A stretch of 64,000 nucleotides of DNA from Alloacidobacterium dinghuense (GTDB lineage Bacteria; Acidobacteriota; Terriglobia; Terriglobales; Acidobacteriaceae). The position numbers and the translations under genes are program-made. Below, piece by piece: positions 8,912 to 18,663 of this stretch (its first letter is position 1; every line of letters starts with the position of its first letter). Below the pieces are notes generated by a model. The model was given only the letters and a program-made list of their open reading frames with translations, searched no databases and was not told the DNA's origin. The stretch is taken from the NCBI RefSeq assembly GCF_014274465.1, contig NZ_CP060394.1:1364001-1428000 (forward strand), written 5' to 3'.

Positions 8912-9727
8912 GTGGCGCTCATCACCGGAGGGACTCGCGGGATTGGCGCTGCGACCGCGAGACGTGTAGCCGAGTTAGGCGCAAAGGTTGTCATTGCCGG
9001 ACGGCGCCGGCGCGAAGGGCGACTGTTGATCGACGAAATCAAACGTTACGATGGATCTGCCGCATTTATCCAAGCGGATCTCGCTCAACCCGACCAGGTA
9101 AGGCTCATCGTCCCGTTTGCTCTCGAAACCTTCGGACGGCTTGATTATGCATTCAACAATGCCGGAATATCCGGCGACAACCGATTGCTTGTGGATCAGA
9201 CTGAGGAAAACTTCGACCGCGTCTTCGCGGTAAATGTAAAAGCGCTGTTCCTATTGCTCCAAGATGAGTTGAAGCAGATGATTGCGCAAGGAGAGGGAGG
9301 CTCAATCGTCAATACTGCCTCGGTGGGTGGACGGCTCGCGATCCCAACTGCGGGCCATTATGTGGCCAGCAAGCACGCTGTCCTTGGACTGACCAAAACC
9401 GCCGCGGTCGAGTGCGGACGAGACGGCATTCGGGTCAATGCCGTCAGTCCGGGCGCAGTACGAACCGAAATGCTGTTGGAGGTATTTGGCAGCGAGGTGG
9501 CGCTCGACCGAATGGCGAGCGTTCATCCTATTGGCCGTATCGGTCGCCCGAAAGAAATTGCGGACGCGGTTGTATGGCTGTTTTCGGAGAAATCGTCGTA
9601 TTACACTGGACAGTCCTTGACCCTCGATGGCGGTCTCACCGCGCAACGCCCATATGTGACCCAACCCGTCAACCTGGAGCCCGCTTCGCCGGAGGAGCGA
9701 CGATTGGCTGGGAAGCTGGATCAATAG
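8912..9727 (+). CDS. Short-chain dehydrogenase/reductase
   Basis: 271 residues. Classical SDR signatures: cofactor loop GGTRGIG at residues 6-12, NNAG in the middle, catalytic Ser in the NTAS segment, YxxxK (Tyr150, Lys154 in YVASK), and PG after the active site. The C-terminus (YYTGQSLTLDGG) is typical of the classical family. The enzyme should oxidise or reduce an alcohol/ketone pair with NAD(P)H. The GTG start gives MALITGG; the homologous N-terminus (GIAGKV) continues upstream for six codons without a normal start, so the N-terminus is slightly clipped or an unusual start is used. A 30-residue C-terminal tail after the usual end is also atypical. Substrate unknown. Confidence 0.85.
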   Translation: MALITGGTRGIGAATARRVAELGAKVVIAGRRRREGRLLIDEIKRYDGSAAFIQADLAQPDQVRLIVPFALETFGRLDYAFNNAGISGDNRLLVDQTEENFDRVFAVNVKALFLLLQDELKQMIAQGEGGSIVNTASVGGRLAIPTAGHYVASKHAVLGLTKTAAVECGRDGIRVNAVSPGAVRTEMLLEVFGSEVALDRMASVHPIGRIGRPKEIADAVVWLFSEKSSYYTGQSLTLDGGLTAQRPYVTQPVNLEPASPEERRLAGKLDQ

Positions 9728-9937
9728 TCTCTCCACTCCTCCCGACCCCATCGAGCTTTTCAAATCGGTCCCTGCCTTCGGCAAGTGGACAAATAACCCT
9801 CTACAACTAAGAACAGCTGCAGGGGAGCGGTCATGCGTAGCGGAGGAATCAATTCGCTCCCGAGTTTACCTCTCTTGCTGGGTTTGCCGGCCCTACCTAC
9901 ACTACGCGAGGCAATAGAGTCCTTGCGACCGCTCACC

Positions 9938-11056
9938 CTATGGCTGGCCGTTCGCCCCGGTGGGAACGTGAGTCGTAATCCCTTTCAAGAGGAATTCGCG
10001 GATCAGATTCGCCACAGCATCTGCGCCCGTGTCGGCCAGTCCATTCAGCAGGACCAAGGAAGCTCCGCGATCGGAGGCCGGATAGTAAAGATTCGAAATG
10101 GCTCCGGCGGAGAAGTTGCCGAGCACGTTCGAGTAATTGGGCCTCCACCGTCCGTCATCGGTTCTGGCCATGACGGCAGCGGACATCGCATACAGCGCGC
10201 GCGAGCTGAAGCTTCCCTTGCCCTTATAGAAGTAGCGAGGGTCCTGGTGGAAAATTGAAGGGTAGACAGCTCTGCCCAGCAGGTCGGCCGAAACGTGGTT
10301 AGCCAACGCTGCCCCGTATCGCTTTCCGTATCCTTCGATGCCGCCGCCATAGTCGGGGAAATCGTTCTGGTACTGCTCCGCACCTGCGATCGCGGCCACA
10401 GTTAAGAACGAAACCGGGTCAATGATAGACCGGAGGCTCAGATGAAATTTCTGTTTCGCTCCCATCGGCGGGGCGTTCCAGTCGTAGGTGCTGTAAAAGT
10501 TTGGAATAACGCCGGCAACCCGCTGCTGGACTGCGATCTGCACCTGCTCCTGAGCCAGTTCCACCTTGTTTGCGGTCACGGTCACACTGGTGGAGCCGCC
10601 CGAAACTGAGAGCGTTATCGCTGGCACAAGGCGAAACTCGCCTGCGTGCAATAGGATTTGGGTCGAGGTGAAACGGTTCATCCCAGGCGCCGTCACGGTG
10701 ATCCTATAGGCGGATGGCGGCAAGCTCGCGAACGCGAATTGCCCATCGCTGCCAGATTCTACGGTTCGTACAAGCGAACCCGATTGGCCTGCCAGAGTCA
10801 CTTTCGCTCCCTGCAGTACATCTCCCCTCGTATCGAGCACCGTCCCGGAAATATTCCCGGTAGCGGTCTGCGTGGATCCCTTTTCTCCGGATTGACTGGT
10901 GACCTGTGCCGGTTGCGGCGCATTCGGGAGACTGTCGCGTGCGCTCGAGTTCGAACTCTCCTGCGCATGAGCGGTTGAACCTGCAAGGTTGGCAAACGTT
11001 AACAAAATGGAACTAGCCAACACCATCGGCGTCGACGCCCGTGCGATGTGAAACAT
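9938..11056 (-). CDS. Carboxypeptidase-regulatory-like domain protein, secreted
   Basis: 372 residues with a signal peptide (to about residue 31, AHAQE), then a low-complexity Ser/Pro linker, then one CarboxypepD_reg-like beta-sandwich (residues about 70-150: ISGTVLDTRGDVLQGAKVTL). The rest is a domain with many aromatic and glycine residues (YGGGIEGYGKRYGAALANH, HQDPRYFYKGKGS), suggesting outer-membrane association. I have seen this architecture in acidobacterial genomes without a defined function. The gene is convergent with the SDR. No TonB plug or C-terminal barrel of full length is present, so it is not a TonB receptor. A role in the envelope is inferred only from the signal and domain type. 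Confidence 0.7.
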   Translation of the reverse strand: MFHIARASTPMVLASSILLTFANLAGSTAHAQESSNSSARDSLPNAPQPAQVTSQSGEKGSTQTATGNISGTVLDTRGDVLQGAKVTLAGQSGSLVRTVESGSDGQFAFASLPPSAYRITVTAPGMNRFTSTQILLHAGEFRLVPAITLSVSGGSTSVTVTANKVELAQEQVQIAVQQRVAGVIPNFYSTYDWNAPPMGAKQKFHLSLRSIIDPVSFLTVAAIAGAEQYQNDFPDYGGGIEGYGKRYGAALANHVSADLLGRAVYPSIFHQDPRYFYKGKGSFSSRALYAMSAAVMARTDDGRWRPNYSNVLGNFSAGAISNLYYPASDRGASLVLLNGLADTGADAVANLIREFLLKGITTHVPTGANGQP

Positions 11057-11485
11057 TCAATCAACCTCGTCTCGCAGGGCAAATTCCGGCCCCCTAGTTA
11101 GACTTAGTAGGTTTTGCTTAGTCTTTTGCGAGTTTCGAGTCTGACTGTACAGATACGGGCACAACTGCCTTCGAAATCGACAGCGCGGCAGATAACGCTA
11201 CAATCACTCGGAAACTCTTCACGAATATCGCCTTGCTGCTAGTCATTTGCGAATGGATTTATATCGAAACAAACATTCAAACAGATACATTAAACCGTAG
11301 CATCGGGAACCTTAACGTTTGCTGAATATCACACCCCGGAGTACGTCGCCCGTTCGTCTCGGCGATTGCTACGGCTATCGTTTCCGCATGGACATCTGAA
11401 CGACAAGGCTTGGACGATTTGATTTTCTTTGTCCAGCGCGCGATCTGAGAGCTGGGCAGCGAAGTCCGGGCTAAATCCGGTTCTC
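11057..11485. other. Non-coding gap, 429 bp
   Basis: Upstream region of the minus-strand gene ending at 11056 and downstream region of the molybdenum hydroxylase gene. I see no gene. An AT-rich stretch near 11270-11300 (cgaaacaaacattcaaacag) could be promoter DNA, but no clear elements can be assigned. Confidence 0.4.
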
Positions 11486-13720
11486 TTACGCCCAGCTGAA
11501 TCCGCTCTTACTCAGCGGCAGCGTCCTAATGCGCTTACCGGTCGCTGCAAAGATAGCATTGGTCACCGCCGGCAAAATCGGCGGCAGCGTGGGCTCGCCC
11601 AGGCCCGTCGGCGCGTAGTCTGTCTTGCGCCAGTAAACTTCGATCTTCGGCACTTGCCTCATGCGCATCAGCGGGTGGTCGTCGAAGTTCGACTGCTGAA
11701 TCTTCCCATCCACCAACGTAATTTCTTGCGCCAGATGGCCCATGCCTTCCATAATGCCGCCCTGCGCCATGCTCTCGGCCGCCCTTGGATTGATGATTTG
11801 GCTGCCGACATCGCCCGCTGCCCAAACGCGGGTGACCCTCACCTTGTTGTCCTTATCCACGGACACTTCGGCAACCTCAGCGAAGTAGCCTAAATGACAG
11901 AACCAAGCGGCAATGCCCATGCCGCAGCCGGCTTCCTTAGTGCGCTTGGCCCAACCTGACTTTTCCGCGACCAACTCAAGCACGCCCTTGAACCGTTCGG
12001 GGATGAGAACCGACTGTCCAGTTGGCTCGTGGTCGCCCACTGCGTCGTGTTCGCCTGAGGTCCAGGGCACTTTCTTATTGCTGAGCAGATCAAGTTGAAA
12101 CTCGAGCGGATCACGTCCGGCAGCGCAAGCCACCTCGTCGAGGAACGACTGCGACACCCAGCAATAAGCGTTATCGCCGGGGGCGCGGAGAGCCCCGGTG
12201 CGCAGCATGAGCGGCTGCGCGGAAGTGTAAAGGGCGTAAACGGGCGGAAAGGAAGCAGGATAGGAGTCCCCGCCAATGCCGCCTCCGGATGCGAGATGCT
12301 TGTCATCTCCAAAGGTGACCAAGTGTTGACGCCATACGGTGAGTTTGCCCTTCGCATCCAGGCCGGCCTTAAAGCCGTGTGTCCCACCTGGGCGCAGGCC
12401 GTCATGGCCAATGTCATCTTCGCGGGACCAGAGCAACTTAACCGGGGCGTCAATCTGCTTGGCGATCCAGGCCGTCTCGACGAGGTAGTCGTTCTGCAGG
12501 CGGCGTCCAAAGCTGCCTCCCGAGCGCACCATGTGCGTGGTGATGTCACTCTGCTGGATACCGAGAGTCTTGGCGACCAACTCAACGCCGTTGGCTGGCA
12601 GTGTGCTGGTGGACCACATCTCCAGTTTGCCGTCCTTCCAGTGCGCGGTGGAGCCCTGAGGCTCGAGTGTCATGTGGGCAATGAACGGGTATTCATAGGT
12701 GGCCTCGACAACTTTCGCCGACGACTTGAGGGTTGCGTCCACGTCCCCATATTTGTGCACGGTTTTTGCCGGCGGGGCTTCAAGAAGTTCCTTTGCCCGC
12801 TTTCTGAAGCCCTCAGAGCTTTGCGTGGCTGCCGGGCCAAGGTCCCAGTCAACCTTCAGCGCCGCACGCGCAGTCTGCGCCTGCCACCAGGTGTCGGCGA
12901 CGATGGCGATTCCCGGTTCCATGCCGGGTTCCCAAGGTGTGTAAGCGGCAGGGGTGATGCCTCCGGCGATGACCAGGACATGGCGCACGCCCGGGAGCAC
13001 CTTAATCTGATCGATATTGGCGCTCTTCACTTTCCCCGCAAACACGGGAGCCTTTTCAATGGATGCGTACAGCATTCCAGGAAGTTTCACATCGATGCCG
13101 TAGAGTGGCTTGCCGGTGACGATTGCAGGCGTGTCTATGCCGGGCAGTGATGTACCGATAATGTGGTAATCCTTGGGATCTTTGAGCTTGACACTGCTGA
13201 GCGCGGGCGCGGGCAACGAAGCAGCCTTGGCGGCGAGCTCGCCATAGCCAGCACAGCGCTTTGACCCGGAATGGAGCACCTTGCCCGGTTGCGTGGTGCA
13301 CTCGGCCTCCGGCACCCCCCAGGTCTGCGCTGCAGCTGTGATCAGCAGCTGCCGCCCGGCTGCGCCCACGCGGCGCATTGGCTCCCAGCCCTCAGGTGTG
13401 TTCGCGGAACCTCCGGAAAACTGGGTGCCATATATCTTCTCGTTCAGATCGGCTTGCTTCACGCGAACGTCTTTCCAATCGACATCCAGCTCTTCGGCAA
13501 TCAGCATGGGCAGCATGTTGCGCATGCCCTGGCCGGACTCTGAGGCGCGGGCCATGATGGTGGTTACGCCATCCGGAGCGATGTGAATAAAGGCTTGTGG
13601 GGTAAGGTCGGACTTGGCTGCTTCCTCGCCCGCAGCAAAGGGTAAGCGATAGAAATTCAAGGCCAGGCCGCCACCCGTAAGGGCCGTCAACTGCAGAAAC
13701 GATCTCCGATTCATGCTCAT
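11486..13720 (-). CDS. iorB: Molybdenum hydroxylase large subunit (isoquinoline 1-oxidoreductase beta-like)
   Basis: 744 residues. The N-terminus [18 protein letters not shown] is a Tat signal (RRSFLQ), so the folded Mo cofactor enzyme is exported. Domain order is as in IorB: an N-terminal Ald_Xan_dh segment, a hinge, then molybdopterin-binding segments ([49 protein letters not shown]). Such enzymes hydroxylate N-heterocycles or oxidise aldehydes, passing electrons through the small Fe-S subunit encoded directly upstream (14 bp gap) and then to cytochrome c or a quinone. There is no FAD subunit gene nearby, in agreement with the two-subunit IorAB type. Substrate unknown; symbol by family resemblance. 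Confidence 0.85.
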   Translation of the reverse strand: MSMNRRSFLQLTALTGGGLALNFYRLPFAAGEEAAKSDLTPQAFIHIAPDGVTTIMARASESGQGMRNMLPMLIAEELDVDWKDVRVKQADLNEKIYGTQFSGGSANTPEGWEPMRRVGAAGRQLLITAAAQTWGVPEAECTTQPGKVLHSGSKRCAGYGELAAKAASLPAPALSSVKLKDPKDYHIIGTSLPGIDTPAIVTGKPLYGIDVKLPGMLYASIEKAPVFAGKVKSANIDQIKVLPGVRHVLVIAGGITPAAYTPWEPGMEPGIAIVADTWWQAQTARAALKVDWDLGPAATQSSEGFRKRAKELLEAPPAKTVHKYGDVDATLKSSAKVVEATYEYPFIAHMTLEPQGSTAHWKDGKLEMWSTSTLPANGVELVAKTLGIQQSDITTHMVRSGGSFGRRLQNDYLVETAWIAKQIDAPVKLLWSREDDIGHDGLRPGGTHGFKAGLDAKGKLTVWRQHLVTFGDDKHLASGGGIGGDSYPASFPPVYALYTSAQPLMLRTGALRAPGDNAYCWVSQSFLDEVACAAGRDPLEFQLDLLSNKKVPWTSGEHDAVGDHEPTGQSVLIPERFKGVLELVAEKSGWAKRTKEAGCGMGIAAWFCHLGYFAEVAEVSVDKDNKVRVTRVWAAGDVGSQIINPRAAESMAQGGIMEGMGHLAQEITLVDGKIQQSNFDDHPLMRMRQVPKIEVYWRKTDYAPTGLGEPTLPPILPAVTNAIFAATGKRIRTLPLSKSGFSWA

Positions 13721-13734
13721 CTGAATGTCATCCT

Positions 13735-14226
13735 TTACTCACCGTGGGCAGTTGTGCCCGCACTCGACGTTCCGCCTGCATTAGCCGCATGGTGGATTGC
13801 TTCACGGATGCGCGTATATGTTCCGCAGCGGCAGAGGTTCCCACTCATCGCCGCGTCAATCTCGGGGTCCGTAGGCTGGGGCGTTTTCGCGAGCAGCGCC
13901 ACGGCGGACATAATCTGCCCTGCCTGGCAATAGCCGCACTGGGGCACATCTAACGCCATCCAAGCCAGTTGCACCGGGTGTTGCCCATCTGGTGAGAGCC
14001 CTTCAATCGTGGTGATCGTCGCGTCGCCCACCGATCCCACGCTTGTGATACACGAGCGGGTTGCGTCTCCGGCGAGATGTACCGTGCAGGCGCCGCACTG
14101 TCCTATGCCGCATCCGTACTTCGGCCCTTTGTAGTTCAATACGTCGCGCAGCACCCATAGTAGAGGCGTGTCCTCAGGTACATCCACCGTCGACTCGACG
14201 CCATTTACCTTCAGTTTTATAGGCAT
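13735..14226 (-). CDS. iorA: (2Fe-2S)-binding subunit of molybdenum hydroxylase
   Basis: 163 residues. Plant-type [2Fe-2S] ferredoxin domain with Cys39, Cys44, Cys47 and Cys59 ([14 protein letters not shown]), then the second helical [2Fe-2S] domain with Cys97, Cys100, Cys132 and Cys134 ([22 protein letters not shown]). This is the small subunit of xanthine-oxidase-family enzymes. It lies first in the operon, 14 bp before the catalytic subunit, as usual for IorA. It has no signal peptide and would be exported with the Tat-targeted partner. Length is normal for the family (about 150-160). Confidence 0.9.
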   Translation of the reverse strand: MPIKLKVNGVESTVDVPEDTPLLWVLRDVLNYKGPKYGCGIGQCGACTVHLAGDATRSCITSVGSVGDATITTIEGLSPDGQHPVQLAWMALDVPQCGYCQAGQIMSAVALLAKTPQPTDPEIDAAMSGNLCRCGTYTRIREAIHHAANAGGTSSAGTTAHGE

Positions 14227-14550
14227 GCTGTTTTACCCCCATAGTGGCTTGTGAGAACACCGTGCATACATTCAATGTTAAACCTCGGATTCCTTTTCTA
14301 TAAACCGGATTATGGAAGAGTAGGAAGTATACGCCCTAAAATCGAAAGGGTGCGGAGCTATCCCAAATGCTCCAGAATCGCCCATAACTGGAAAACCATT
14401 AGTCAGAAAATTTGGATTGAGTGTCGGAGATGTAGAAGCCGGATCCACCTGAATCACCGTCCTGTAGATCGAGATTTCCAGTACCCGGCGAACGCATATG
14501 AGCGGTTTAACAGGCAGGATTGTGCTTGGGACAATACCCGTGAGGTTTCC
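14227..14550. other. Non-coding gap, 324 bp
   Basis: Probable promoter region of the iorAB pair at its left end. A long plus-strand open frame (from 14251) runs through here into the gene on the other strand; it has no recognisable domain and I treat it as a shadow. Confidence 0.4.
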
Positions 14551-14994
14551 CTAGGGGGTCATGAAATGCTTCACCGAGCTCTTCACCCCATCGCTCTCGC
14601 CGTTGGCTTGCATCGAGTCAACCGTGTAGTAATACTTTGTTCCAGGTTTCAAGCCTTCCACTCGAACGCGGAACACTGTATAGGGATGTTCTTGATTCAG
14701 CCGGATGTGAGACTTCGCCGTCTCGGTCAGGTGCTCAGGATCGGTACCGTAATGCACGAGACCGAAGTGCTCGTCCGAGCCGCCAGGATTGGTGCTGGTC
14801 CATCGGATAATGGCCTCGTTGTTTCTGAACAATTCGAGGGCTGGTCCCTCCGTAATCTTCACCGTTGCCGCTCTCTTTGCAGGTGGCAGAATGTCTTTGG
14901 GTGTGTAAGGCGACGTCTGGGCGGCAGCTACCCACGATAAGGTCAGGCCAGCCGCCAGAATGAGAAGCACTCTGTTTCGAAAGAGACGTTTCAT
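14551..14994 (-). CDS. Secreted fibronectin-III-like protein
   Basis: 147 residues with a signal peptide (MKRLFRNRVLLILAAGLTL to WVAAAQ). The mature part is one Ig/FnIII-like fold of the type found at the N-terminus of purple acid phosphatases: ITEGPALELF, AIIRWTSTNPGG, HFGLVHYGTDP, then VRVEGLKPGTKYYYTVDS. The catalytic phosphatase domain is absent and the protein ends at KHFMTP, so it is a free-standing domain. It lies upstream of iorAB in the same direction, but 324 bp away. Function unknown; periplasmic or surface location expected. Confidence 0.7.
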   Translation of the reverse strand: MKRLFRNRVLLILAAGLTLSWVAAAQTSPYTPKDILPPAKRAATVKITEGPALELFRNNEAIIRWTSTNPGGSDEHFGLVHYGTDPEHLTETAKSHIRLNQEHPYTVFRVRVEGLKPGTKYYYTVDSMQANGESDGVKSSVKHFMTP

Positions 14995-15162
14995 AGGTTA
15001 GACCCAGGAACTGCTCCATGGAGTTTTGTCAGGATTTGTTGTCGAAGCGTATTCGGGGGCGCATGAACATGCCTATCGGTTGCTCATGCGCCCTCATCGT
15101 ACGGGTTGTGCTCTGCCTTACTTATTGCTGTTTAGCCAACTGTCGTAGCACGGTCGCTGGAA

Positions 15163-15465
15163 TCAGCGTCGAGTTACCCTGAGTGGCGTTCCTGCCGGGC
15201 ACTCGCCGCTTTCGACCTGCATCCGATACTTATCCCGGGTGTTGTAGAAATGATTGTAGCTGGAATGCGGAATTTCCGGTCGCTGTATTACCTGATGCTG
15301 TACATAAGACAGGGCAATGGCAAGTGAGGGCAGAATCGTGAAGGAGCCAAACCAGCAATGCAGCCGCAGCCGTAATGCATAAACAAAGCGCCCACGTAGG
15401 AGATTTCTTAGATACCGCTTGTCGGATCGACCGACCCGTTGGCGTACCAGGTTCCCAAACCGTGT
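15163..15465 (-). pseudogene. Start-less open frame resembling a cytochrome peroxidase C-terminus
   Basis: On the minus strand an open frame of about 100 codons runs to a TGA at 15163-15165 without any ATG, GTG or TTG start. Its last part reads SSYNHFYNTRDKYRMQVESG and then ECPAGTPLR, which resembles the HFYNTRD segment near the C-terminus of the di-haem peroxidase encoded at 4496-6100. A hydrophobic stretch (FTILPSLAIALSYV) lies before it. There is no haem motif. Probably a gene relic; the family call is tentative. Confidence 0.35.
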
Positions 15466-15554
15466 CCTATTCGTGTCCTATTAAGGAAAGGTCGGGCCAT
15501 CCACTCGGCATTGCGAAACCACGGTGACTCCATCGCTGGAGAGAAGAGGAACGG

Positions 15555-16460
15555 CTAAACCGACCAAGATACCCTCAAATCTCTACTGAGTTCCTTGAGC
15601 AGACTAAGTACTCGTTGAACAAGTGGGTCAACATTCCCACGTGACCATAGAGCAAAGGTCTCCAGCGGTTGGATCGAAAAACTCGGAGGACGTAAAACGA
15701 CACCTTGGGGAACAAAGTTTCTTGCCGAAGATGGAAGGAACGCGAATCCGGCACCGCTCATGGTGAGAGCCACCGCAGTATGGAAATGCTCCACCATTTG
15801 ATATCTGTTTAACGGCACGTGGTTTTGTAGGAAGGCCATGGCAATCAGTTGATGCAGACTCGGGAATAGATCCTTCGAGGGAATCATAAAGAGTTCGCCC
15901 TCAAAATCCTTCAATGCTACAACCCTCTTGCGGGCAGCTTTATGCCCTTTCGGAATGGCCACAACAATGGGCTCACGAACCAGCAACATGCTCTCGATTT
16001 GGTCGTAGCTATGGCCTAAATGTCCAATACTGATGTCAAAGGCTCCCGACTGAATTCCTGGGACCTGCAGAGCCTCAGGACCTTCGTTGAGCTCCACATT
16101 CACGAAAGGAAGAGTGCTTCTGATCGTGTCAACAAGCCGGGGAAGGATATGGAAGCTCGCAGTCGGGATGAAACCGAGTCGGATCGTTCCTGCCTCGCCG
16201 CTCTCCGCATGGAGTGCGGCTGCCGATGCCTGCTGAAGCTTCAATAAGATTTCTCGCGCTGCGGACAAGAAAACCTCGCCTGCGCATGTGATCTCAACAT
16301 GCCGCTTTGACCGGCGGAGAAGAGAGACGCCCAATTCATCCTCAAGTTGCTTGATTTGGACGCTCAATGAGGGCTGGGAGACATGCATGCGCCTGCTTGC
16401 CTGCCGGAAACTTAGGGTTTCGGCAACGGCAACGAAGTATCGCAGGTGCCTTAGTTCCAT
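15555..16460 (-). CDS. LysR-family transcriptional regulator
   Basis: 301 residues, normal for the family. N-terminal winged helix ([39 protein letters not shown]) followed by a type-2 periplasmic-binding-like effector domain (GTIRLGFIPTASFHILPRLV onward). It controls transcription on binding a small co-inducer. The start ATG lies 2 bp from a perfect LysR-box palindrome (16463-16483), suggesting autorepression and control of the divergent outer-membrane protein gene at 16697. A truncated copy of the same gene and operator lies at 2391-2543, so one regulator may serve both sites. Ligand unknown. Confidence 0.92.
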   Translation of the reverse strand: MELRHLRYFVAVAETLSFRQASRRMHVSQPSLSVQIKQLEDELGVSLLRRSKRHVEITCAGEVFLSAAREILLKLQQASAAALHAESGEAGTIRLGFIPTASFHILPRLVDTIRSTLPFVNVELNEGPEALQVPGIQSGAFDISIGHLGHSYDQIESMLLVREPIVVAIPKGHKAARKRVVALKDFEGELFMIPSKDLFPSLHQLIAMAFLQNHVPLNRYQMVEHFHTAVALTMSGAGFAFLPSSARNFVPQGVVLRPPSFSIQPLETFALWSRGNVDPLVQRVLSLLKELSRDLRVSWSV

Positions 16461-16462
16461 GG

Positions 16463-16483
16463 CTGATAGTTCTTAGCTATCAG
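16463..16483. promoter_or_regulatory. LysR-type operator palindrome, copy 2
   Basis: CTGATAG, seven bases, CTATCAG, containing T-N11-A. The arms are identical to the site at 2523-2543 while the spacer differs at several positions, which argues for selection on the arms. It abuts the LysR start codon and faces the divergent gene at 16697. Confidence 0.65.
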
Positions 16484-16696
16484 AGTAACAGGAACAAAGT
16501 ATCGAGCCCATATCAGGCAGCCAGCGTCTCTTAGCGTGAAAGGTTCGAAGAAAGCGGTTGGAATCCCGGAACAAATGTTCGGGAATGCGCTCAGCGGTGT
16601 GAGGTTTCGCAATCACAACAAACGAAATTGTCGCTGAGTTCGCATCCTTTATCGAGGTGATCCGTTTGCGAAAGAGTGCGAAAGGAGAAAGGGTAG

Positions 16697-17482
16697 ATGC
16701 ATGCCTTGATGAGAAGGTGGGTTTCTAGTTGTCAACTAATTGCTTTCGGAATGGCACTCTCTTGCTATATCTTCGGTGCCTCTGCCCACGCCCAGGACAA
16801 TTACGAAATTCAGGTTTACGGCGCCGATACTGTGGCTCCCAAAACAACCATGCTTGAGTTGCACAGTAACTTCACTGCGGCTGGCACTAAACCGTTGCCA
16901 GGCTCGAAGTACGCGGCCGACGGCATGTACCTTACCAACCACGCCGAACACGAGACCATCGAGATCACTCGAGGCATTACTAACTGGTCCGAAGTCGGGT
17001 TTTACATCTTCACCAGCGCCCGCGACGGTGACGGCTGGCAATGGGTCGGCGACCACATCCGTCCCCGTGTTCGCGTTCCTGACAGCTGGCATTGGCCCGT
17101 GGGTGTAAGCCTTTCCACCGAGATCGGTTATCAGCGTCCTCATTACTCGACCGACACCTGGACGTGGGAGATCCGTCCTATCGTGGACAAGACAATAGGA
17201 CGCTGGTACTTCGCCGTAAACCCTGCTTTTGAGCGCTCCTTTCACGGTCGGAGCGTGAATCAGGGCGTCGGATTCTCGCCGAATGCCAAAATTGGTTATG
17301 ACTTCAACAAGTACATCTCGGGCGGTCTCGAATACTACGCCTCATATGGATCGCTGCACGGCTTCGATTCCTTCCACGATCAGCAGCGGCAGTTCTTCCC
17401 GTCCGTCGACCTGAACGTGTCGCCTAACTGGGAGATCAACTTCGGTGTCGGCGTAGGACCGTCTCAGCCACCGATCATCTGA
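16697..17482 (+). CDS. Outer-membrane beta-barrel protein, C-terminus frameshifted
   Basis: 261 residues, ATG with a strong Shine-Dalgarno (gaaaggagaaaggg). Signal peptide to about residue 32 (ASAHAQ), then a beta-rich protein with alternating aromatic residues (WSEVGFYIFTSA, YFAVNPAFERSF, GGLEYYASYGS) ending in INFGVGVG. The stop at 17480 is premature: in the next frame the sequence continues ATDHLIVEGIVRRRFDW up to a stop at 17554-17556, which looks like the missing last strand ending in an aromatic residue. A single-base change near 17459 has therefore removed the terminal strand needed for barrel assembly. It is divergent from the LysR gene and likely its target. Function unknown. Confidence 0.7.
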   Translation: MHALMRRWVSSCQLIAFGMALSCYIFGASAHAQDNYEIQVYGADTVAPKTTMLELHSNFTAAGTKPLPGSKYAADGMYLTNHAEHETIEITRGITNWSEVGFYIFTSARDGDGWQWVGDHIRPRVRVPDSWHWPVGVSLSTEIGYQRPHYSTDTWTWEIRPIVDKTIGRWYFAVNPAFERSFHGRSVNQGVGFSPNAKIGYDFNKYISGGLEYYASYGSLHGFDSFHDQQRQFFPSVDLNVSPNWEINFGVGVGPSQPPII

Positions 17483-17571
17483 TCGTAGAGGGCATTGTGC
17501 GCAGACGCTTCGACTGGACGCATCATCGTGCGGGCAGTTCCGAGACCACACAGTGAGAGAAAGGGAGCACC

Positions 17572-18528
17572 ATGAAGAATTTCAATGAGTTGTCGGAACG
17601 CGAGATTCTCGCGCTGGCCATTTCTTTGGAAGAAGAGGACGAGCGCGTGTATGCAGACTTCTTCGAAGGGCTGCGCGAGAATTATGCCGGCTCTGCTGCT
17701 GTCTTCGACAGCATGCGACATGAGGAGTCGGAGCACCGCCGTCGTCTGATCGAACTCTATCGGCAGAAGTTTGGCGAGCATATACCGCTCATTCGCCGCC
17801 AGGACGTGAAAGGATTCGTCCAGCGCACGCCGGTGTGGCTGGTGCGTCCGTTGGGGTTGGACACGGTTCGCAAGCAGGCAAGCGCTATCGAAGTCGAAAC
17901 GCGCAGGTTCTATGAACGGGCTGCGGCCCGAGCCCAGGATGCCAGCATCCGCCAGCTTCTCGATGATCTCGCGCAGGAGGAGCGCACGCATGAAGATCGC
18001 GCCCAGGAGCTAACGGAAGAAAAGCTGCGTCCAGACGTGAAAGAAGATGAGGACAAGGCACGCCGACGGCTGTTTGTGCTGCAAATCGTGCAGCCCGGCC
18101 TGGCTGGACTGATGGATGGCTCCGTTTCGACTTTGGCCCCGGTCTTTGCGGCGGCCTTGGCCACGAAGAACAGCTGGGATGCCTTCCTGGTCGGGCTGGC
18201 TGCATCGCTGGGAGCAGGCATCAGCATGGGCTTTGCGGAGGCGTTGTCCGATGACGGAAGTCTTACCGGACGCGGACACCCGTGGGTACGCGGGCTAATT
18301 TGCGGTGCCATGACAACGCTGGGGGGCATCGGTCACACCCTCCCGTTCCTTGTCCCGGAGTTTCGGATCGCCTTGGGGATTGCAATGGCCGTCGTGCTCG
18401 TCGAACTCGGGGTCATCACATGGGTGCGACACCGATTCATGGATACTCCGGTGTTTTCGGCAGCTCTGCAGGTGGGACTCGGCGGAGCGCTTGTGTTCAT
18501 CACGGGCATCCTTATAGGAAGGTCGTAG
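17572..18528 (+). CDS. mbfA: MbfA-type ferritin-like / VIT1 iron exporter
   Basis: 318 residues in two parts. Residues 1-165 are a ferritin-like four-helix domain with paired metal ligands ([14 protein letters not shown] with [18 protein letters not shown] with QEERTHED). Residues about 168-318 are a VIT1/CCC1-type membrane domain with several helices ([46 protein letters not shown]). This is the architecture of membrane-bound ferritin A, which exports iron from the cytoplasm and protects against H2O2 plus iron stress. The Shine-Dalgarno is agaaagggag. In the same island as catalase and a peroxidase, it fits a peroxide/iron defence theme. Regulatory Irr/Fur boxes were not identified. Confidence 0.88.
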   Translation: MKNFNELSEREILALAISLEEEDERVYADFFEGLRENYAGSAAVFDSMRHEESEHRRRLIELYRQKFGEHIPLIRRQDVKGFVQRTPVWLVRPLGLDTVRKQASAIEVETRRFYERAAARAQDASIRQLLDDLAQEERTHEDRAQELTEEKLRPDVKEDEDKARRRLFVLQIVQPGLAGLMDGSVSTLAPVFAAALATKNSWDAFLVGLAASLGAGISMGFAEALSDDGSLTGRGHPWVRGLICGAMTTLGGIGHTLPFLVPEFRIALGIAMAVVLVELGVITWVRHRFMDTPVFSAALQVGLGGALVFITGILIGRS

Positions 18529-18663
18529 AGTGTCGAATCAAGATTATTGTTCGCAAGCTGATAAAACTTCTGATCCAGAGCGTAAGCCGGAACGGGCATA
18601 GCTCCTATACAGCCGTCTATGGTTCAGATTTCCTGGCGCAGAGTCTCTTCTTGGCATACAGGT

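Noticed and set aside
12095-13150. 351-codon plus-strand frame opposite the molybdenum hydroxylase gene
   Set aside because: Shadow caused by codon bias; the minus-strand gene has a Tat signal and the complete family pattern.
14251-14940. 229-codon plus-strand frame
   Set aside because: Overlaps the secreted FnIII-like gene on the other strand, which has a clear signal peptide; no domain seen in this frame.
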